Shown: in pieces, positions 34,983 through 44,540 of the stretch
How positions within the stretch are numbered: the first letter of the stretch is position 1
How the letters are laid out: each line of letters starts with the position of its first letter
Origin: an uncultured Bacteroidales bacterium
GTDB lineage: Bacteria; Bacteroidota; Bacteroidia; Bacteroidales; F082
Reading direction: 5' to 3'
Assembly: GCA_947303085.1 (NCBI GenBank)
Contig: CAMYXP010000001.1
Coordinates: 372,001-436,000, forward strand
DNA: 64,000 nucleotides
The notes under the pieces: generated by a model
Seen by the model: the letters and a program-made list of their open reading frames with translations, nothing else
What the model was told of the DNA's origin: nothing
Database searches by the model: none
Made by a program: the position numbers and the translations under genes

Positions 34983-37958
34983 TTATTTGTTATAATGATA
35001 CATTTCATTTATTTTTTTTATAATAACATTATGTCCGACAAGAGCCTCCGCCGTTTGAATGGCAGTCAGTGATACTCCGCAGAAGCCATGTATATTCACG
35101 TTTTGGCCAGTAAGATAAAGGTTTTTTACCTTTGTAAACACCGACATCTGCGAAAGCAAAAGGTTGTTGCTGTCTTTCAAAAAACCATAAAGCGAGCCTT
35201 CCTTGTTGCCGTAATAATCGCGGATGGTGAGAGGCGAGGAGGCGAACGAAAACTCAATATTTTCGCGGATATCAGGATATGTCTTTTCCATCTTTTGGAT
35301 GATTTTTTCCGTCATCGCAAGCTTCCAACGCTCATAGTCCTCTCCACGACGGCCGGTTTTCGTGTTCTCCCATCTCCTGACTTGGTCAAAATCCATCTTG
35401 CAGACAATAATCATAGTCTGGGCAAATTCGTTCTGATGCTCTGTAGGTGGCGTCACATACATCAAACCTTCAGGCCATTCTCCTTGGTTATCAATGATAT
35501 AGTTGGCGTGATTGATGTAAGGGAAGGTCTTGTCTTTGAATTTAATATAGACTTTAAAACAAGAATATGTCTCAGGAATCGATCTCAAACGCTTCTTGAA
35601 AGCGGTAGTGAAGGCATCTTCGCTGATGATATTCAACAGAATATCAGGATGAATATCAGAAATGTAGCTGTCGGCTTTGTATGAATTGCCTTTCTGAGTT
35701 AAAATATTTGTAACTCTATGATTTTCAACGTTTATTTTAACAACTTCTTCGCTTGCTATGACTTCTCCGCCGCCGTTTTCAATCACCTCTTTCAACAAAT
35801 CGGCCATCTGCTGGCTGCCATCCACAAACTGGAACGTTCCGCCAATGTGAAGCACACTCAAAAGGGCGATGAAAAACGCTGGCGTCGTGTCTTCAACACC
35901 ACCGAAAAGCGTACTCAAATAACACAGCAAATTTTTTAGCTTTGGATTGTGTATATATATGTCAATCAATTGGTTATATGGACGGAAGAAATCGCTGTCC
36001 AAGGCTTCGAAATTGGGTTCCATCGAGCTTTCGCGAAGATAGAAAAGGTCTTCCTCGTGCGACAACTCAAACAGCTTTTCGACGTAATTTCTGATGTTTT
36101 CCTTCTCTTCTGGGAAGAGTTTTGACAGATAATTGATGTAGTTTTCTTTTCCTTTCGGGAAACAATAGGTGGTGTTATCTTCGGAAAATGTCACCGCGTC
36201 GCAGGCGTTCTCATCTGTCGGAAGAAGCTTTAATTTCTTTATAACATCAAGATAATCAAAGATTTTGTAAAGATTATCATCCTCGTTGAAGCCTCCGAAG
36301 ATATGCATTCCGGTGGCAAACTCCACGCCTTTGCGTTTGAACGTTTGCAGTCCGCCTCCGATAATGGCGTTTTTCTCCAAAACTGTCACTTTATAGCCTT
36401 CTTTCGACAACAAAGCGCCTGTCACCAGACCGCCGATGCCGCCACCGATTATCAAAACGGTCTTTTTGTTTGCCTCAATTATTTGTCTTTTAACTTCTTG
36501 TTCACCAATGAGTTGCGAGCAAACGTTTATCGTCCCGACCAGCACACCAAGCATGCCGTGTGAGTTGATGTTTTGCCCGACGAGATAGAGATTCGGCACT
36601 TTTGTTTTAAACGAAACCCTTCCTTCGATGTCTTTGCTCACGTCTTTCATCAGTCCGTAAATCGAGCCGTCAGGTGTTAAGGTGTAGTCGCGGTAGGTGA
36701 GTGGTGTGGCGACGTTATAGCCAATTATGCTTTCTCTTAGACCTGGAAAATCTTTCTCGACGACATCGAGGAGACGTTCCGCCATTTCTTTCTTAAAGCG
36801 TTCATAATCAATGCCTCGGTGTCCGATTTTGGTGTTGCTCCACTGCTTGAGAGCGTCAATCGCCATGTACGACAAAATCACTCCGCTTTTTGCGAATTTC
36901 GGATCTTTTTCGGGGCAATGATGCATGTAGAGATACCCTTGCGGCCAGGTTGTGTCGACTTTGCCGTCCATCTCCCAAGGCGTATCTGTTTGAAAACCAT
37001 AGAAATTTGAGTTGAGATAAGGCATCTTGCCGTCTTTGAAACTCAGATAAAGTGAAAACACCGATGGAGTGTTAGCTATATTCTCGATTCTTGATTTATA
37101 AGCCTTGCTGAAGATCTTATCGTCAACTAAATCAATGAGTTGCTTGGGATTTATATCTGAAATGACAACGTCGGCGGCATGTAATTCCCCGTTCTCGGTG
37201 ATGACGCCTGTCGTTTTTTTGTCTTCAACCACGATTTTTACCACTTTTTGGCGTGTCAAACAGCGTCCCCCATGACTTTCAAGTGCCTCGGTGAGTGCTT
37301 TTGCGATGGCATCGCTGCCGCCTACAACGCGAAAAGCTCCGTTGTTGTAGAAATCGAAGATGAAAGCGTGGGTCGAAAACGGCGTCTTGCCTTTCTGTGC
37401 GGCATAAAGCGACAGGTTGCCGACCAAAACGTCACGCAAAAGCGGGTCGGTGATGGTTTCGTTGAGGATTTTGTCTATGCTATTGAATAACAATTCGTTA
37501 TCTAAGAAACGGTTGTCGTCGTCATCTTTCTTCAAATCGCGAAATGGCGACAACGAAGCAACCTGCTCGACCAGCTCACAGTAACGCTCGAGATTCTTGC
37601 GTTGCGATGGGAAACGCTCTGAAAAACGCTCGATAAACGCCTCTCGACCATTCGGGAAAGCAAATTTCTCACCATGCAGCGCTATGATGTCGTATGCACT
37701 CTCGTCTAACTTGTTAACAACGACTTTATCTTTGATTTCCAGATAGTTAAGATAATTGGAAAGCACTTGATCGTCGTCAAGACTTCCTATAAAATGCATC
37801 CCGGTTTCAAATTTTACACCATCACGAGTGAAGCATTGAAGACAGCCTCCAATCTGACCGGCTTGCTCCAAAATGGTGACATCATAGCCGTTTTTCGCTA
37901 AGATTACGCCAGTGGAGAGTCCACCCAAGCCGCTTCCTATGATGATGCATTTCTTCAT
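34983..37958 (-). CDS. Tandem fusion of two phytoene-desaturase-type FAD oxidoreductases
   Basis: This 991-residue protein is made of two homologous flavoprotein modules. Each opens with a dinucleotide-binding loop: GSGLGGLSTG at residues 8-17, and GGGIGGLVTG at about 505-514. Each ends with the family's C-terminal Gly-rich LYLVGQN or LYLTGQN. The relatives are CrtI-type desaturases, carotenoid isomerases and retinol saturases, which act on polyenes in membranes. That makes oxidation, reduction or isomerisation of the aryl polyene likely, but this is inference. Both modules appear intact. The gene overlaps the MMPL gene by ATGA. A single chain with two copies is unusual. Confidence 0.85.
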   Translation of the reverse strand: MKKCIIIGSGLGGLSTGVILAKNGYDVTILEQAGQIGGCLQCFTRDGVKFETGMHFIGSLDDDQVLSNYLNYLEIKDKVVVNKLDESAYDIIALHGEKFAFPNGREAFIERFSERFPSQRKNLERYCELVEQVASLSPFRDLKKDDDDNRFLDNELLFNSIDKILNETITDPLLRDVLVGNLSLYAAQKGKTPFSTHAFIFDFYNNGAFRVVGGSDAIAKALTEALESHGGRCLTRQKVVKIVVEDKKTTGVITENGELHAADVVISDINPKQLIDLVDDKIFSKAYKSRIENIANTPSVFSLYLSFKDGKMPYLNSNFYGFQTDTPWEMDGKVDTTWPQGYLYMHHCPEKDPKFAKSGVILSYMAIDALKQWSNTKIGHRGIDYERFKKEMAERLLDVVEKDFPGLRESIIGYNVATPLTYRDYTLTPDGSIYGLMKDVSKDIEGRVSFKTKVPNLYLVGQNINSHGMLGVLVGTINVCSQLIGEQEVKRQIIEANKKTVLIIGGGIGGLVTGALLSKEGYKVTVLEKNAIIGGGLQTFKRKGVEFATGMHIFGGFNEDDNLYKIFDYLDVIKKLKLLPTDENACDAVTFSEDNTTYCFPKGKENYINYLSKLFPEEKENIRNYVEKLFELSHEEDLFYLRESSMEPNFEALDSDFFRPYNQLIDIYIHNPKLKNLLCYLSTLFGGVEDTTPAFFIALLSVLHIGGTFQFVDGSQQMADLLKEVIENGGGEVIASEEVVKINVENHRVTNILTQKGNSYKADSYISDIHPDILLNIISEDAFTTAFKKRLRSIPETYSCFKVYIKFKDKTFPYINHANYIIDNQGEWPEGLMYVTPPTEHQNEFAQTMIIVCKMDFDQVRRWENTKTGRRGEDYERWKLAMTEKIIQKMEKTYPDIRENIEFSFASSPLTIRDYYGNKEGSLYGFLKDSNNLLLSQMSVFTKVKNLYLTGQNVNIHGFCGVSLTAIQTAEALVGHNVIIKKINEMYHYNK

Positions 37959-40900
37959 CTTATAAATAATTGATTATCAATCAAATATTCGCATTTAGGC
38001 ATCTCATTATCGTATCTCACGAAATGCAGGTTTTCGGGTATGTAGCTGCAATGCGAGGCTATCAGGAACATGTCTTCATCTTGCTCGAAAGCATAAACTT
38101 GAGTGTCGCGATGCACCAGCGCTATAGTCCAAGCGAGTTCTCCGTAGCCACTGTTTATAACGGCTATGTTATTGTAATTCAATGCGTTAATCTCGTCGGC
38201 ATGAGTTTTTATTTTCTTGATATTGGCACGAGTTGCACGTTCCACGTCATTGCCTTTGTAGAAATATTTGTAACGCACAAACGGCATGACATATTCGGTA
38301 TCTTCTCTCTGTCGGCGAATCTCATCAAAATGCTTGATGTAAAACTCGTGGAAATATGATGTTAACTCTCTGGTATCCATTGAGTTAACCTCTGCTGCAG
38401 ACATCCTCTGGCCAATCTCGACATGGAGATGTCCTTCGCGCAAAACGAAGTCGTTTTTAGGCATCACATGGTTGCCTCCATGCAGGAAAATAGGTAAAAT
38501 ATCGACCTTGAGTGCCTGTGCCAACTGGAATGCGCCTTTATGGAAGCGGATAATATCGCCTGTCACCGAACGGGTTCCTTCAGGGAACACAACCACCGAA
38601 TAGCCTCTTTCTACAAGCTTTTTCAAACGTTCGACATTCTTGTCGTAGCCATCGGAAACCGGATAAAACTCAGCGAAACGTATGATAACTCCGTAAATCG
38701 GGTTTCTCCACACCCAGTCGGTCGTCAGAAGCACCACCTTCGGATGCAACATCATCACACAAAGCAAATCGAGGTGCGACTGATGATTCGAGATGATGAT
38801 CGAAGGCTTATTGAAATCCTCGCCGAATCTGTTTTCTAGACTGAATTTCACGCCCGGCAGAATGTCAATCGCTCTGCGCATAAACCACACTATCATCTGG
38901 TGATAACGATAGCGTTTCATCTCTGAGTTAGGCACTAAAACGATGTAGACAAATGTCAGAGGTGTCACCACGATGAAGGCGAAGAAGAAATACACCAGCG
39001 ATGTCCAAGTGATGTATGCCAAGCGTTTTATAGTGATAGGCACTTGGCGCAGCTTGCCTTTGCTCTTTGTTATCCAATTGAAAATGACCGGCGGCAGGTA
39101 GCATGCCATGAAAACCACCGTCGCCATGCCGATAATAGCCACTTCTGCAAGCGATCTCATGGCCGGATGCTTGGCGAAAATAAGCGTGCCAATGCCGATA
39201 AACATCAAAATGCCCGACAAAATCACGCTGTTGCGATAGTTTTTCAGCATTTTCTTGCCGTAAGCATATTCGTAGAGCAAACCTTCGGTGATAAAAATCG
39301 TGTAATCGTCACCCTGACCGAAGATGAATGTCGCCAGAATGATGTTCACAATGTTGAATTTTATCGCACTTAAGTGCATGATTCCCAATATCCAAGCCCA
39401 TCCGATAGTCAGTGGGAGGAAGGCCAAGAGCGATAGCTCCAGACGACCGAACGAGAGGCATAGGAAGAAGAAAACAACTATGCTGCAAACATATAAAATG
39501 TAGTCGAAATCGTCGGATAATGCCGTAACGAGGTTATTTCCCACATCGCTGATGCCGAACACGAACGAATCGGCTGGCAAAGCCTGTCGCAGCTGCTGTT
39601 TCAGCGGTTCGGCCGCATTAACAGGTACGCGCACAAAGTTCACTATTCTTGTCAGCGTGTCGTGTTGTAAGGTGTAGGTTTTGCACAATTCCGCCAAAAC
39701 CTCCATCTCATCTGCCGGTTTTGTAACATATTGTTTATCAATGCCTTCAGTGAAAGGGGCAAATGCGTTTTGAGTGAAACCTGCTTTTAAGGCTTCTTTT
39801 TCAATATCTTCTTTTATGTTTTGATGTCTTTGCCAGAAATCAGTCCAGTTTTCGAGCGATTTCTCCTGCGCTTCAACTGATGGGAGTAAGCCGTCGGGAC
39901 CTGAAATGACGTAGTTAAGGTCGTTTGGCACAGATTTCTTGAAATCAGCGATGATTTCTTCGTTTTGAGCTAAAACATCTTGAAAATCAGTGCCTTCCGA
40001 GACGATATAAAACAATTCCGTTTTGCCTTCTTTTTGCAGCGACTCGTTCAGCAATGCCAAATCCTGTTTCTGCTGTTTAGTCATGTAATTGATGTTATGA
40101 AGGTCGGAATCGAATTCTGTTTCACTGCTGAAGTGACTGAGTATCAATGTGATAATGATAATCGGCCAGAAGGCGTAAAGCTTTATCTTTCTCCATCTTT
40201 CTGATGGTTCTTTGCCGCTGTCGACAAAAAGTTTATGCGTTTTTTTCGGCACTACGGCGTACAAAGGCAGGAAAATCATCACAAAGAGGATGGTTCCCAC
40301 TAGCATCAGTGCGCCGAAGAGTCCCAAGTCGTGCATCGCCTCGGCTTTCACGAAAATGAGGCAGGCAAAAGCAGCTACTGTGGTGATGTTTCCGATAACC
40401 AACGGTTGAATCACGTCTTTCAACGCCTCGCGTTTGTCGGGCTGCTGTTTGATGTGGTCGAGATAATGTAACGGATAATTCACCGCAATGCCAACAATCA
40501 CTGAGCCTATGCCCACCACGATGATGGATATGCTGGTCTTAAACAGCGCTATCACAGCCAAGGCGAAAATCCAGCCGAAAAGTATTGAGATGCCAAGCCA
40601 AAGCAGGTTTCTCTTTCTTGCCATCGTAAACATTAAGATGCTGAAAATCAGCACAATAGCTAGTGCGATGGAGAGGAAACTGTCGTTTTTTATCTGTCGT
40701 GCGTTGGTGACGGCTATCGTCGGGGCCCCGACTGCCGATATTTTCACATTTTGATGGCTTTCCGATGTCGTTTTGATGACTTTATCAATCAAATCGACTA
40801 AAATGGCATTGTTTTTTGTGTCGCTGCCCGAGAAAGGCGAGGTGAAGAAGGCGAAAGCCTTGTCGCCGCTCTCGTTGAACAGATATTCGTCTTCAACACG

Positions 40901-41479
40901 GAAACCTTCGGTGACATTCAATGCCGTAAGTCGTTGAAGCGTAGGCGAATACAGATTCAGTGGGTCGGCTTTTACTCCGTCGACCACGAAACTGGCGGTC
41001 GGAAATGAGAGCAAACGTTTGATGTTTTGCACGCAGGTAGCGACATAATCTGGCTCTGCAAGCAGCGAATCCATCCTTCGGTAGTCGTCGCCGGTCAAAA
41101 ACAACGGCTGGTTTTCACGTATAAAATCTATAGCATCAAATACTTGACTGTCGTTGATTTTACATCTCAAATCATTGACTATCAATGCGGTGTCGGCTTC
41201 TTCCCAGTTCGCCTCGAAGTCATCGACAGCGTTCATCAGCTCATCAATGTCATCGCCCGAAAATATAACGGTGATTTGTCCTTGGTTACTCAAATCGTCG
41301 TAAACCGATGTATATTTTTCTTTTTCAGGGTCGGATGGCAGAAAATCGGCAATGTTTTCCTTATAGTCTAGTTTTAATGCTGAAAAAACGCATAATGCAG
41401 TGATAATCAGCAATATAACTACTGAAAAAGCCTTGTTTTTTGATAAATAATCGTATATTGAGAGTAGAAATTTATTCAT
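37955..41479 (-). CDS. MMPL/RND exporter fused to a PlsC acyltransferase and a C-terminal Rossmann-like domain
   Basis: This large inner-membrane protein has 1174 residues. Residues 1-830 form an RND/MMPL transporter with twelve helices, two periplasmic loops and a duplicated layout. From about 891 a PlsC acyltransferase follows, with NHQSHLD at 898-904 and FPEGTRS near 965. The last 90 residues contain VINSGYGELAWTIA and YAFEQDED, which look like a reduced SAM-methyltransferase fold. MMPL proteins with LolA-like partners are standard in aryl polyene clusters and are thought to export the lipid product. Fusing transport with acylation implies that the acylated pigment is the cargo. It overlaps the glycosyltransferase gene by 8 bases. 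Confidence 0.85.
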   Translation of the reverse strand: MNKFLLSIYDYLSKNKAFSVVILLIITALCVFSALKLDYKENIADFLPSDPEKEKYTSVYDDLSNQGQITVIFSGDDIDELMNAVDDFEANWEEADTALIVNDLRCKINDSQVFDAIDFIRENQPLFLTGDDYRRMDSLLAEPDYVATCVQNIKRLLSFPTASFVVDGVKADPLNLYSPTLQRLTALNVTEGFRVEDEYLFNESGDKAFAFFTSPFSGSDTKNNAILVDLIDKVIKTTSESHQNVKISAVGAPTIAVTNARQIKNDSFLSIALAIVLIFSILMFTMARKRNLLWLGISILFGWIFALAVIALFKTSISIIVVGIGSVIVGIAVNYPLHYLDHIKQQPDKREALKDVIQPLVIGNITTVAAFACLIFVKAEAMHDLGLFGALMLVGTILFVMIFLPLYAVVPKKTHKLFVDSGKEPSERWRKIKLYAFWPIIIITLILSHFSSETEFDSDLHNINYMTKQQKQDLALLNESLQKEGKTELFYIVSEGTDFQDVLAQNEEIIADFKKSVPNDLNYVISGPDGLLPSVEAQEKSLENWTDFWQRHQNIKEDIEKEALKAGFTQNAFAPFTEGIDKQYVTKPADEMEVLAELCKTYTLQHDTLTRIVNFVRVPVNAAEPLKQQLRQALPADSFVFGISDVGNNLVTALSDDFDYILYVCSIVVFFFLCLSFGRLELSLLAFLPLTIGWAWILGIMHLSAIKFNIVNIILATFIFGQGDDYTIFITEGLLYEYAYGKKMLKNYRNSVILSGILMFIGIGTLIFAKHPAMRSLAEVAIIGMATVVFMACYLPPVIFNWITKSKGKLRQVPITIKRLAYITWTSLVYFFFAFIVVTPLTFVYIVLVPNSEMKRYRYHQMIVWFMRRAIDILPGVKFSLENRFGEDFNKPSIIISNHQSHLDLLCVMMLHPKVVLLTTDWVWRNPIYGVIIRFAEFYPVSDGYDKNVERLKKLVERGYSVVVFPEGTRSVTGDIIRFHKGAFQLAQALKVDILPIFLHGGNHVMPKNDFVLREGHLHVEIGQRMSAAEVNSMDTRELTSYFHEFYIKHFDEIRRQREDTEYVMPFVRYKYFYKGNDVERATRANIKKIKTHADEINALNYNNIAVINSGYGELAWTIALVHRDTQVYAFEQDEDMFLIASHCSYIPENLHFVRYDNEMPKCEYLIDNQLFIR

Positions 41480-42221
41480 GTAGCCTCCTTTTTCTAATCA
41501 TACGGGAAGGCCAGCCGTAAAGTATGGCGGCGAAGCATAAAACTGTGTTTAGCACGCTTATTCTGAAGAAATCCCAGAACGGACGGAAATGTGTGACACG
41601 TTCCTCCGCTTTCGGGTAAAACACATTTATCTTGATGGGAATCAACGGGATAGCACGCCAAGCCGAGAATACAAGAAGCTCCAGTTCGGCCTCGTAACGC
41701 GATGTCAGCAAGCCAAGTTTCGGCATTTTTCTCAAAGGGTAGAGACGGTAACCTGTTTGTGTGTCAGGCAAAATGACGCCTGTTTGTATCTTAAACCAGA
41801 AATTTGAAAACTTGTTGGCGAAGCTGTTTTTCCCTGGCATATTTTCCTGTTCCAGGTTGCGGCTTCCGACTATCAATGAGTTTGGATTGTTCTTTAAAGC
41901 ATTGATAAACAATGGAATATCTTCAGGATAATGCTGTCCGTCGGAGTCTATTGTCAGGGCATAGTCGAAGCCGAGTTGTTTGGCTTTTTCGAAGCCTTTT
42001 TTCAGTGCGTAGCCCTTGCCGCGGTTCCTGCCGTAGTCGACGACGGTGATTTTTTCGCCGAATGAAGCTAAAATCGAAGCGGAATCGTCGGTGCAGCCGT
42101 CGTTTACGACAATCACATCATTGCAGAACGTCAAAACACGTTCCACTACATCACGAAGTGTGCCACCATTGTTGTAGGTCGGCATCACAACGCAAACCTT
42201 CGATGTGTTACAGTCGTTCAT
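41472..42221 (-). CDS. Family 2 glycosyltransferase
   Basis: This GT-A fold transferase of 249 residues would pass a sugar to a lipid or polyene acceptor on the cytoplasmic face. MPTYNNGG, the nucleotide-binding VNDGCTDDS and the metal-binding DSDGQHYPEDIP are visible. A single hydrophobic stretch near the C-terminus (VLNTVLCFAAILYGW) would anchor it in the membrane. ATG 42221 (MNDCNTSKV) is preferred to one 15 codons upstream, since it keeps the overlap with the dehydratase gene to 14 bases and starts at the catalytic strand. Dolichyl-phosphate-mannose-synthase-like relatives occur in other aryl polyene clusters. Confidence 0.85.
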   Translation of the reverse strand: MNDCNTSKVCVVMPTYNNGGTLRDVVERVLTFCNDVIVVNDGCTDDSASILASFGEKITVVDYGRNRGKGYALKKGFEKAKQLGFDYALTIDSDGQHYPEDIPLFINALKNNPNSLIVGSRNLEQENMPGKNSFANKFSNFWFKIQTGVILPDTQTGYRLYPLRKMPKLGLLTSRYEAELELLVFSAWRAIPLIPIKINVFYPKAEERVTHFRPFWDFFRISVLNTVLCFAAILYGWPSRMIRKRRLHE

Positions 42222-42585
42222 AGCTGAAAACCAATGATATTTTTGCGTAAATAGTTGTTTCGTCACTCACTAAAACCTGCACTTTGCAGCCATTTTCCTC
42301 TTCAACGAGGTTCGAGAATGTATATCTTATTTTTTTGCCTTCATCAGGAATGATGACCGAAAGAAACTTCACATTTTTAACAGTTTTGAGCCAAATCTTG
42401 CGGTTGATTTTACGTTCTAGAAGCTCGCCAGCCGCCTGAATGATGCAAACGCCAGGCGTGATTGGGTTTCCCGGAAAATGCGCCTTGTAAATCAGACACG
42501 ATGGGATTGTCTCCAATTCGGCTACATAACCATTCTCTGAATCAGCGATGCTGATGAGGCGTAATAAGTTGTCAATCAATTGCAT
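42208..42585 (-). CDS. FabZ-like hotdog protein with His but no catalytic Glu
   Basis: This 125-residue hotdog protein has the FabZ motif HFPGNPITPG with H36. At the position of the catalytic glutamate, 14 residues later, it has Q50 (GVCIIQAAG). In FabZ the His of one subunit and the Glu of the other form one active site. The second hotdog protein of the cluster (48132-48569) has the Glu but not the His, so the pair may form one composite dehydratase for 3-hydroxyacyl-ACP. Known aryl polyene systems have two such proteins (ApeI and ApeP). Overlaps on both sides show tight coupling. Confidence 0.8.
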   Translation of the reverse strand: MQLIDNLLRLISIADSENGYVAELETIPSCLIYKAHFPGNPITPGVCIIQAAGELLERKINRKIWLKTVKNVKFLSVIIPDEGKKIRYTFSNLVEEENGCKVQVLVSDETTIYAKISLVFSYERL

Positions 42586-43178
42586 AGCTCGATATTTTCG
42601 TTCAGTGAAATGTTCAAAAACTGTATCAGAGTAACGTCACCGCTAGTCTCGGTGAATTCCACCTTATTAATAATATTGCGTTCTTTCTCGAAATAGAATG
42701 TCAGCATGCTGAACATGCGTTTCATGTCGCGTTTCTTCGGTTTCATCTCGGCACGCCAGAAATCGCCTTCATCGGAAATCGTCACATCGAACGTCTTTTG
42801 GTCGAACAGGTTTTTGCCTGTAGCGCTGCTCATGATGATGTTGACGATGCCTTGATACATTCTATTCGATTTAGAATCAACGACTTCCGCGTTGCCGTCG
42901 GTTATCTTTGTTATTCTCTCACCCTCGACTACTAGTGCGAAGGCGTATGGTTTGGTGTATTCCCAACGCATCTTGTCGGGGGCTATGTAACACATCTTAC
43001 CTTCCGCAAATGTAGGCTCGGCAAGCATTTTCATAGTTTTCTGCTGCATGAAATTGCATTGCATCGATGTCATCGAAGCCGCTGCCTGAGTGAGCGTTTC
43101 AATCACTTCATCAGTATTTTGCGCAAAACTGAAAATACTTGTAAGTAAAAGAAAACCAATAAGATATAACTTTTTCAT
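42576..43178 (-). CDS. LolA-like outer-membrane lipid carrier
   Basis: This 200-residue periplasmic carrier has a signal peptide (1-20, ending in FSFAQ). It has the half-open beta-barrel pattern of LolA, with FMQQKTMKMLAEPTFAEGKMCY and WEYTKPYAFALV early on. In aryl polyene clusters this gene is taken to ferry the lipid-linked product from the MMPL exporter to the outer membrane. It overlaps the dehydratase start by 10 bases. It is distinct from the housekeeping LolA expected elsewhere in the genome. Confidence 0.83.
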   Translation of the reverse strand: MKKLYLIGFLLLTSIFSFAQNTDEVIETLTQAAASMTSMQCNFMQQKTMKMLAEPTFAEGKMCYIAPDKMRWEYTKPYAFALVVEGERITKITDGNAEVVDSKSNRMYQGIVNIIMSSATGKNLFDQKTFDVTISDEGDFWRAEMKPKKRDMKRMFSMLTFYFEKERNIINKVEFTETSGDVTLIQFLNISLNENIELCN

Positions 43179-43179
43179 A

Positions 43180-43533
43180 TTATTTCATGATTAAGAAACA
43201 ACCTCCGACGACGAGAATCAGGCCAATCCATCTTGAGATAGGTATTGCCTCGCCGAAAACAAGCCATGCAGCAATCATTCCGAACACGAAAGAAAGGCTG
43301 GTGAGAGGGTAGGCCTGACTAAACGGGAATTTTTTGAGGATGTAGAACCACAAAACTGTCGCGAAAGCGAAGCTGATGCCGCATGCAAGCAGCCACCAGT
43401 CGGTGAGAACGGTCTTGAAATATGCCCACGACCATTCGAATTTTCCGAGTTTCTCCATCGCGAGCTTCAGCAATACCTGACCTCCGGCGAGGAAAAGCGT
43501 TTGCAGCGATACTAATCCCAAAACTCTCCACAT
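43180..43533 (-). CDS. EamA/SMR-type four-helix membrane protein
   Basis: This small inner-membrane protein of 117 residues has four hydrophobic helices and the DMT-superfamily pattern: GQVLLKLA in helix 1, LWFYILKKFPFSQAYPL between helices 2 and 3, and a C-terminal GLILVVGG. Such single-domain members work as dimers, for example ArnE/ArnF, which flip lipid-linked sugars. Flipping a glycosylated intermediate is therefore possible here. It is separated from its neighbours by 1 and 2 bases. Confidence 0.78.
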   Translation of the reverse strand: MWRVLGLVSLQTLFLAGGQVLLKLAMEKLGKFEWSWAYFKTVLTDWWLLACGISFAFATVLWFYILKKFPFSQAYPLTSLSFVFGMIAAWLVFGEAIPISRWIGLILVVGGCFLIMK

Positions 43534-43535
43534 AA

Positions 43536-44540
43536 TTAAGCCTCCAATAATGTTAATGAATAATTTGTACCATTAGAACGATTGAAAATCAATATATTAC
43601 CAGGTTTCTTGTCGGTGAAGTCTTTATCATTCACAAACAAATGACGTGGTACGTATCCGGCTTTAAGACATTGTGCCGCGACGTAAACGCCTATTCCTGA
43701 AGCGGTGAAGCTTTCGCCAAATAAGTGTTTGTATCTCAATAACTTAGAGTCGCCAAACATCTCTTTGCATTCTTTAAGATATGCTTCGTCGTTCTTGTGA
43801 TTTCCGCTTATTCCTGTAAGGACGAAATCGGCTTGGAAACCTGCTGCCACTTCTTTCAAGACATCCATAGTCGGTTGGTGTAACATCTTGAAATTCATCA
43901 GTTTACATAAGGCGTTGTCGGATTTGTCGCCAAGCACCACCGATACGGCTGCTTCTCCGCACATCTCGTCGTCGTGTCCCATAACACCGCCTTTTTTTAG
44001 GATGTTGTAGAACGTTTCGGTCATCTCATCGTGGCCGCCGATTAAGGCTGAGCTAATCTTGCCTAAGCGGAACTGCATCCAGGCGTCCTGCAAAGCACTG
44101 TCGAACGATATGCCTTTGTGTGCGTAGGTGGCGTTGTAGCCGTGGTTTTTCGTCTGGATTGCTACCAGCGAGCTGATGGTGTTGTGCGTCGATTGCATGA
44201 AATAGGTCGGGCTCAGAAGTTGTTCGCCTTCTTTCGAGAGTTTGTCGAGGAAAAACTCAGTGTTTTCGATGCAGCCGTAGCCTGTGCCTGTTATGATGGC
44301 GTCGACGGTGTCAAGTCCTGATGCTTTCACCGCTTCTTTCGAGGTGGCGAGGGCGCGTTTCAAAATCTTTCCCATGCGTCGTGCCTCGATAGGAGAGACG
44401 TAGTCTTTAAAGCTCGGGTCGATGGAACGCACAAAAGGCTCTTGATACACAATAGGTTGTGTCATCCAGTCCTCGCACAGAGGCTGTTGGATGGAAACCT
44501 GTTTTGCGGAAAGCACATATATTTCTTTGTTCGTCATCAT
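43536..44540 (-). CDS. Ketosynthase-like protein without the nucleophilic cysteine (chain-length-factor-like)
   Basis: This thiolase-fold protein of 334 residues is related to beta-ketoacyl synthases. The region SPTYFMQSTHNTISS aligns with the KS core. Where a KS has the catalytic cysteine it reads AHKGISFDSALQDAW, with no cysteine. The downstream SALIGGHDE and late GESFTASGIGVY blocks are kept. This is the pattern of a chain-length factor, which pairs with a true KS and sets chain length; ApeC has this role in the proteobacterial pathway. It overlaps the KS gene by ATGA, as expected for a heterodimer partner. Confidence 0.78.
   Translation of the reverse strand: MMTNKEIYVLSAKQVSIQQPLCEDWMTQPIVYQEPFVRSIDPSFKDYVSPIEARRMGKILKRALATSKEAVKASGLDTVDAIITGTGYGCIENTEFFLDKLSKEGEQLLSPTYFMQSTHNTISSLVAIQTKNHGYNATYAHKGISFDSALQDAWMQFRLGKISSALIGGHDEMTETFYNILKKGGVMGHDDEMCGEAAVSVVLGDKSDNALCKLMNFKMLHQPTMDVLKEVAAGFQADFVLTGISGNHKNDEAYLKECKEMFGDSKLLRYKHLFGESFTASGIGVYVAAQCLKAGYVPRHLFVNDKDFTDKKPGNILIFNRSNGTNYSLTLLEA

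Noticed and set aside
34983..37958. Carotenoid biosynthesis
   Set aside because: The desaturase-like fusion alone is not enough; no phytoene synthase, prenyl synthase or cyclase gene is present.
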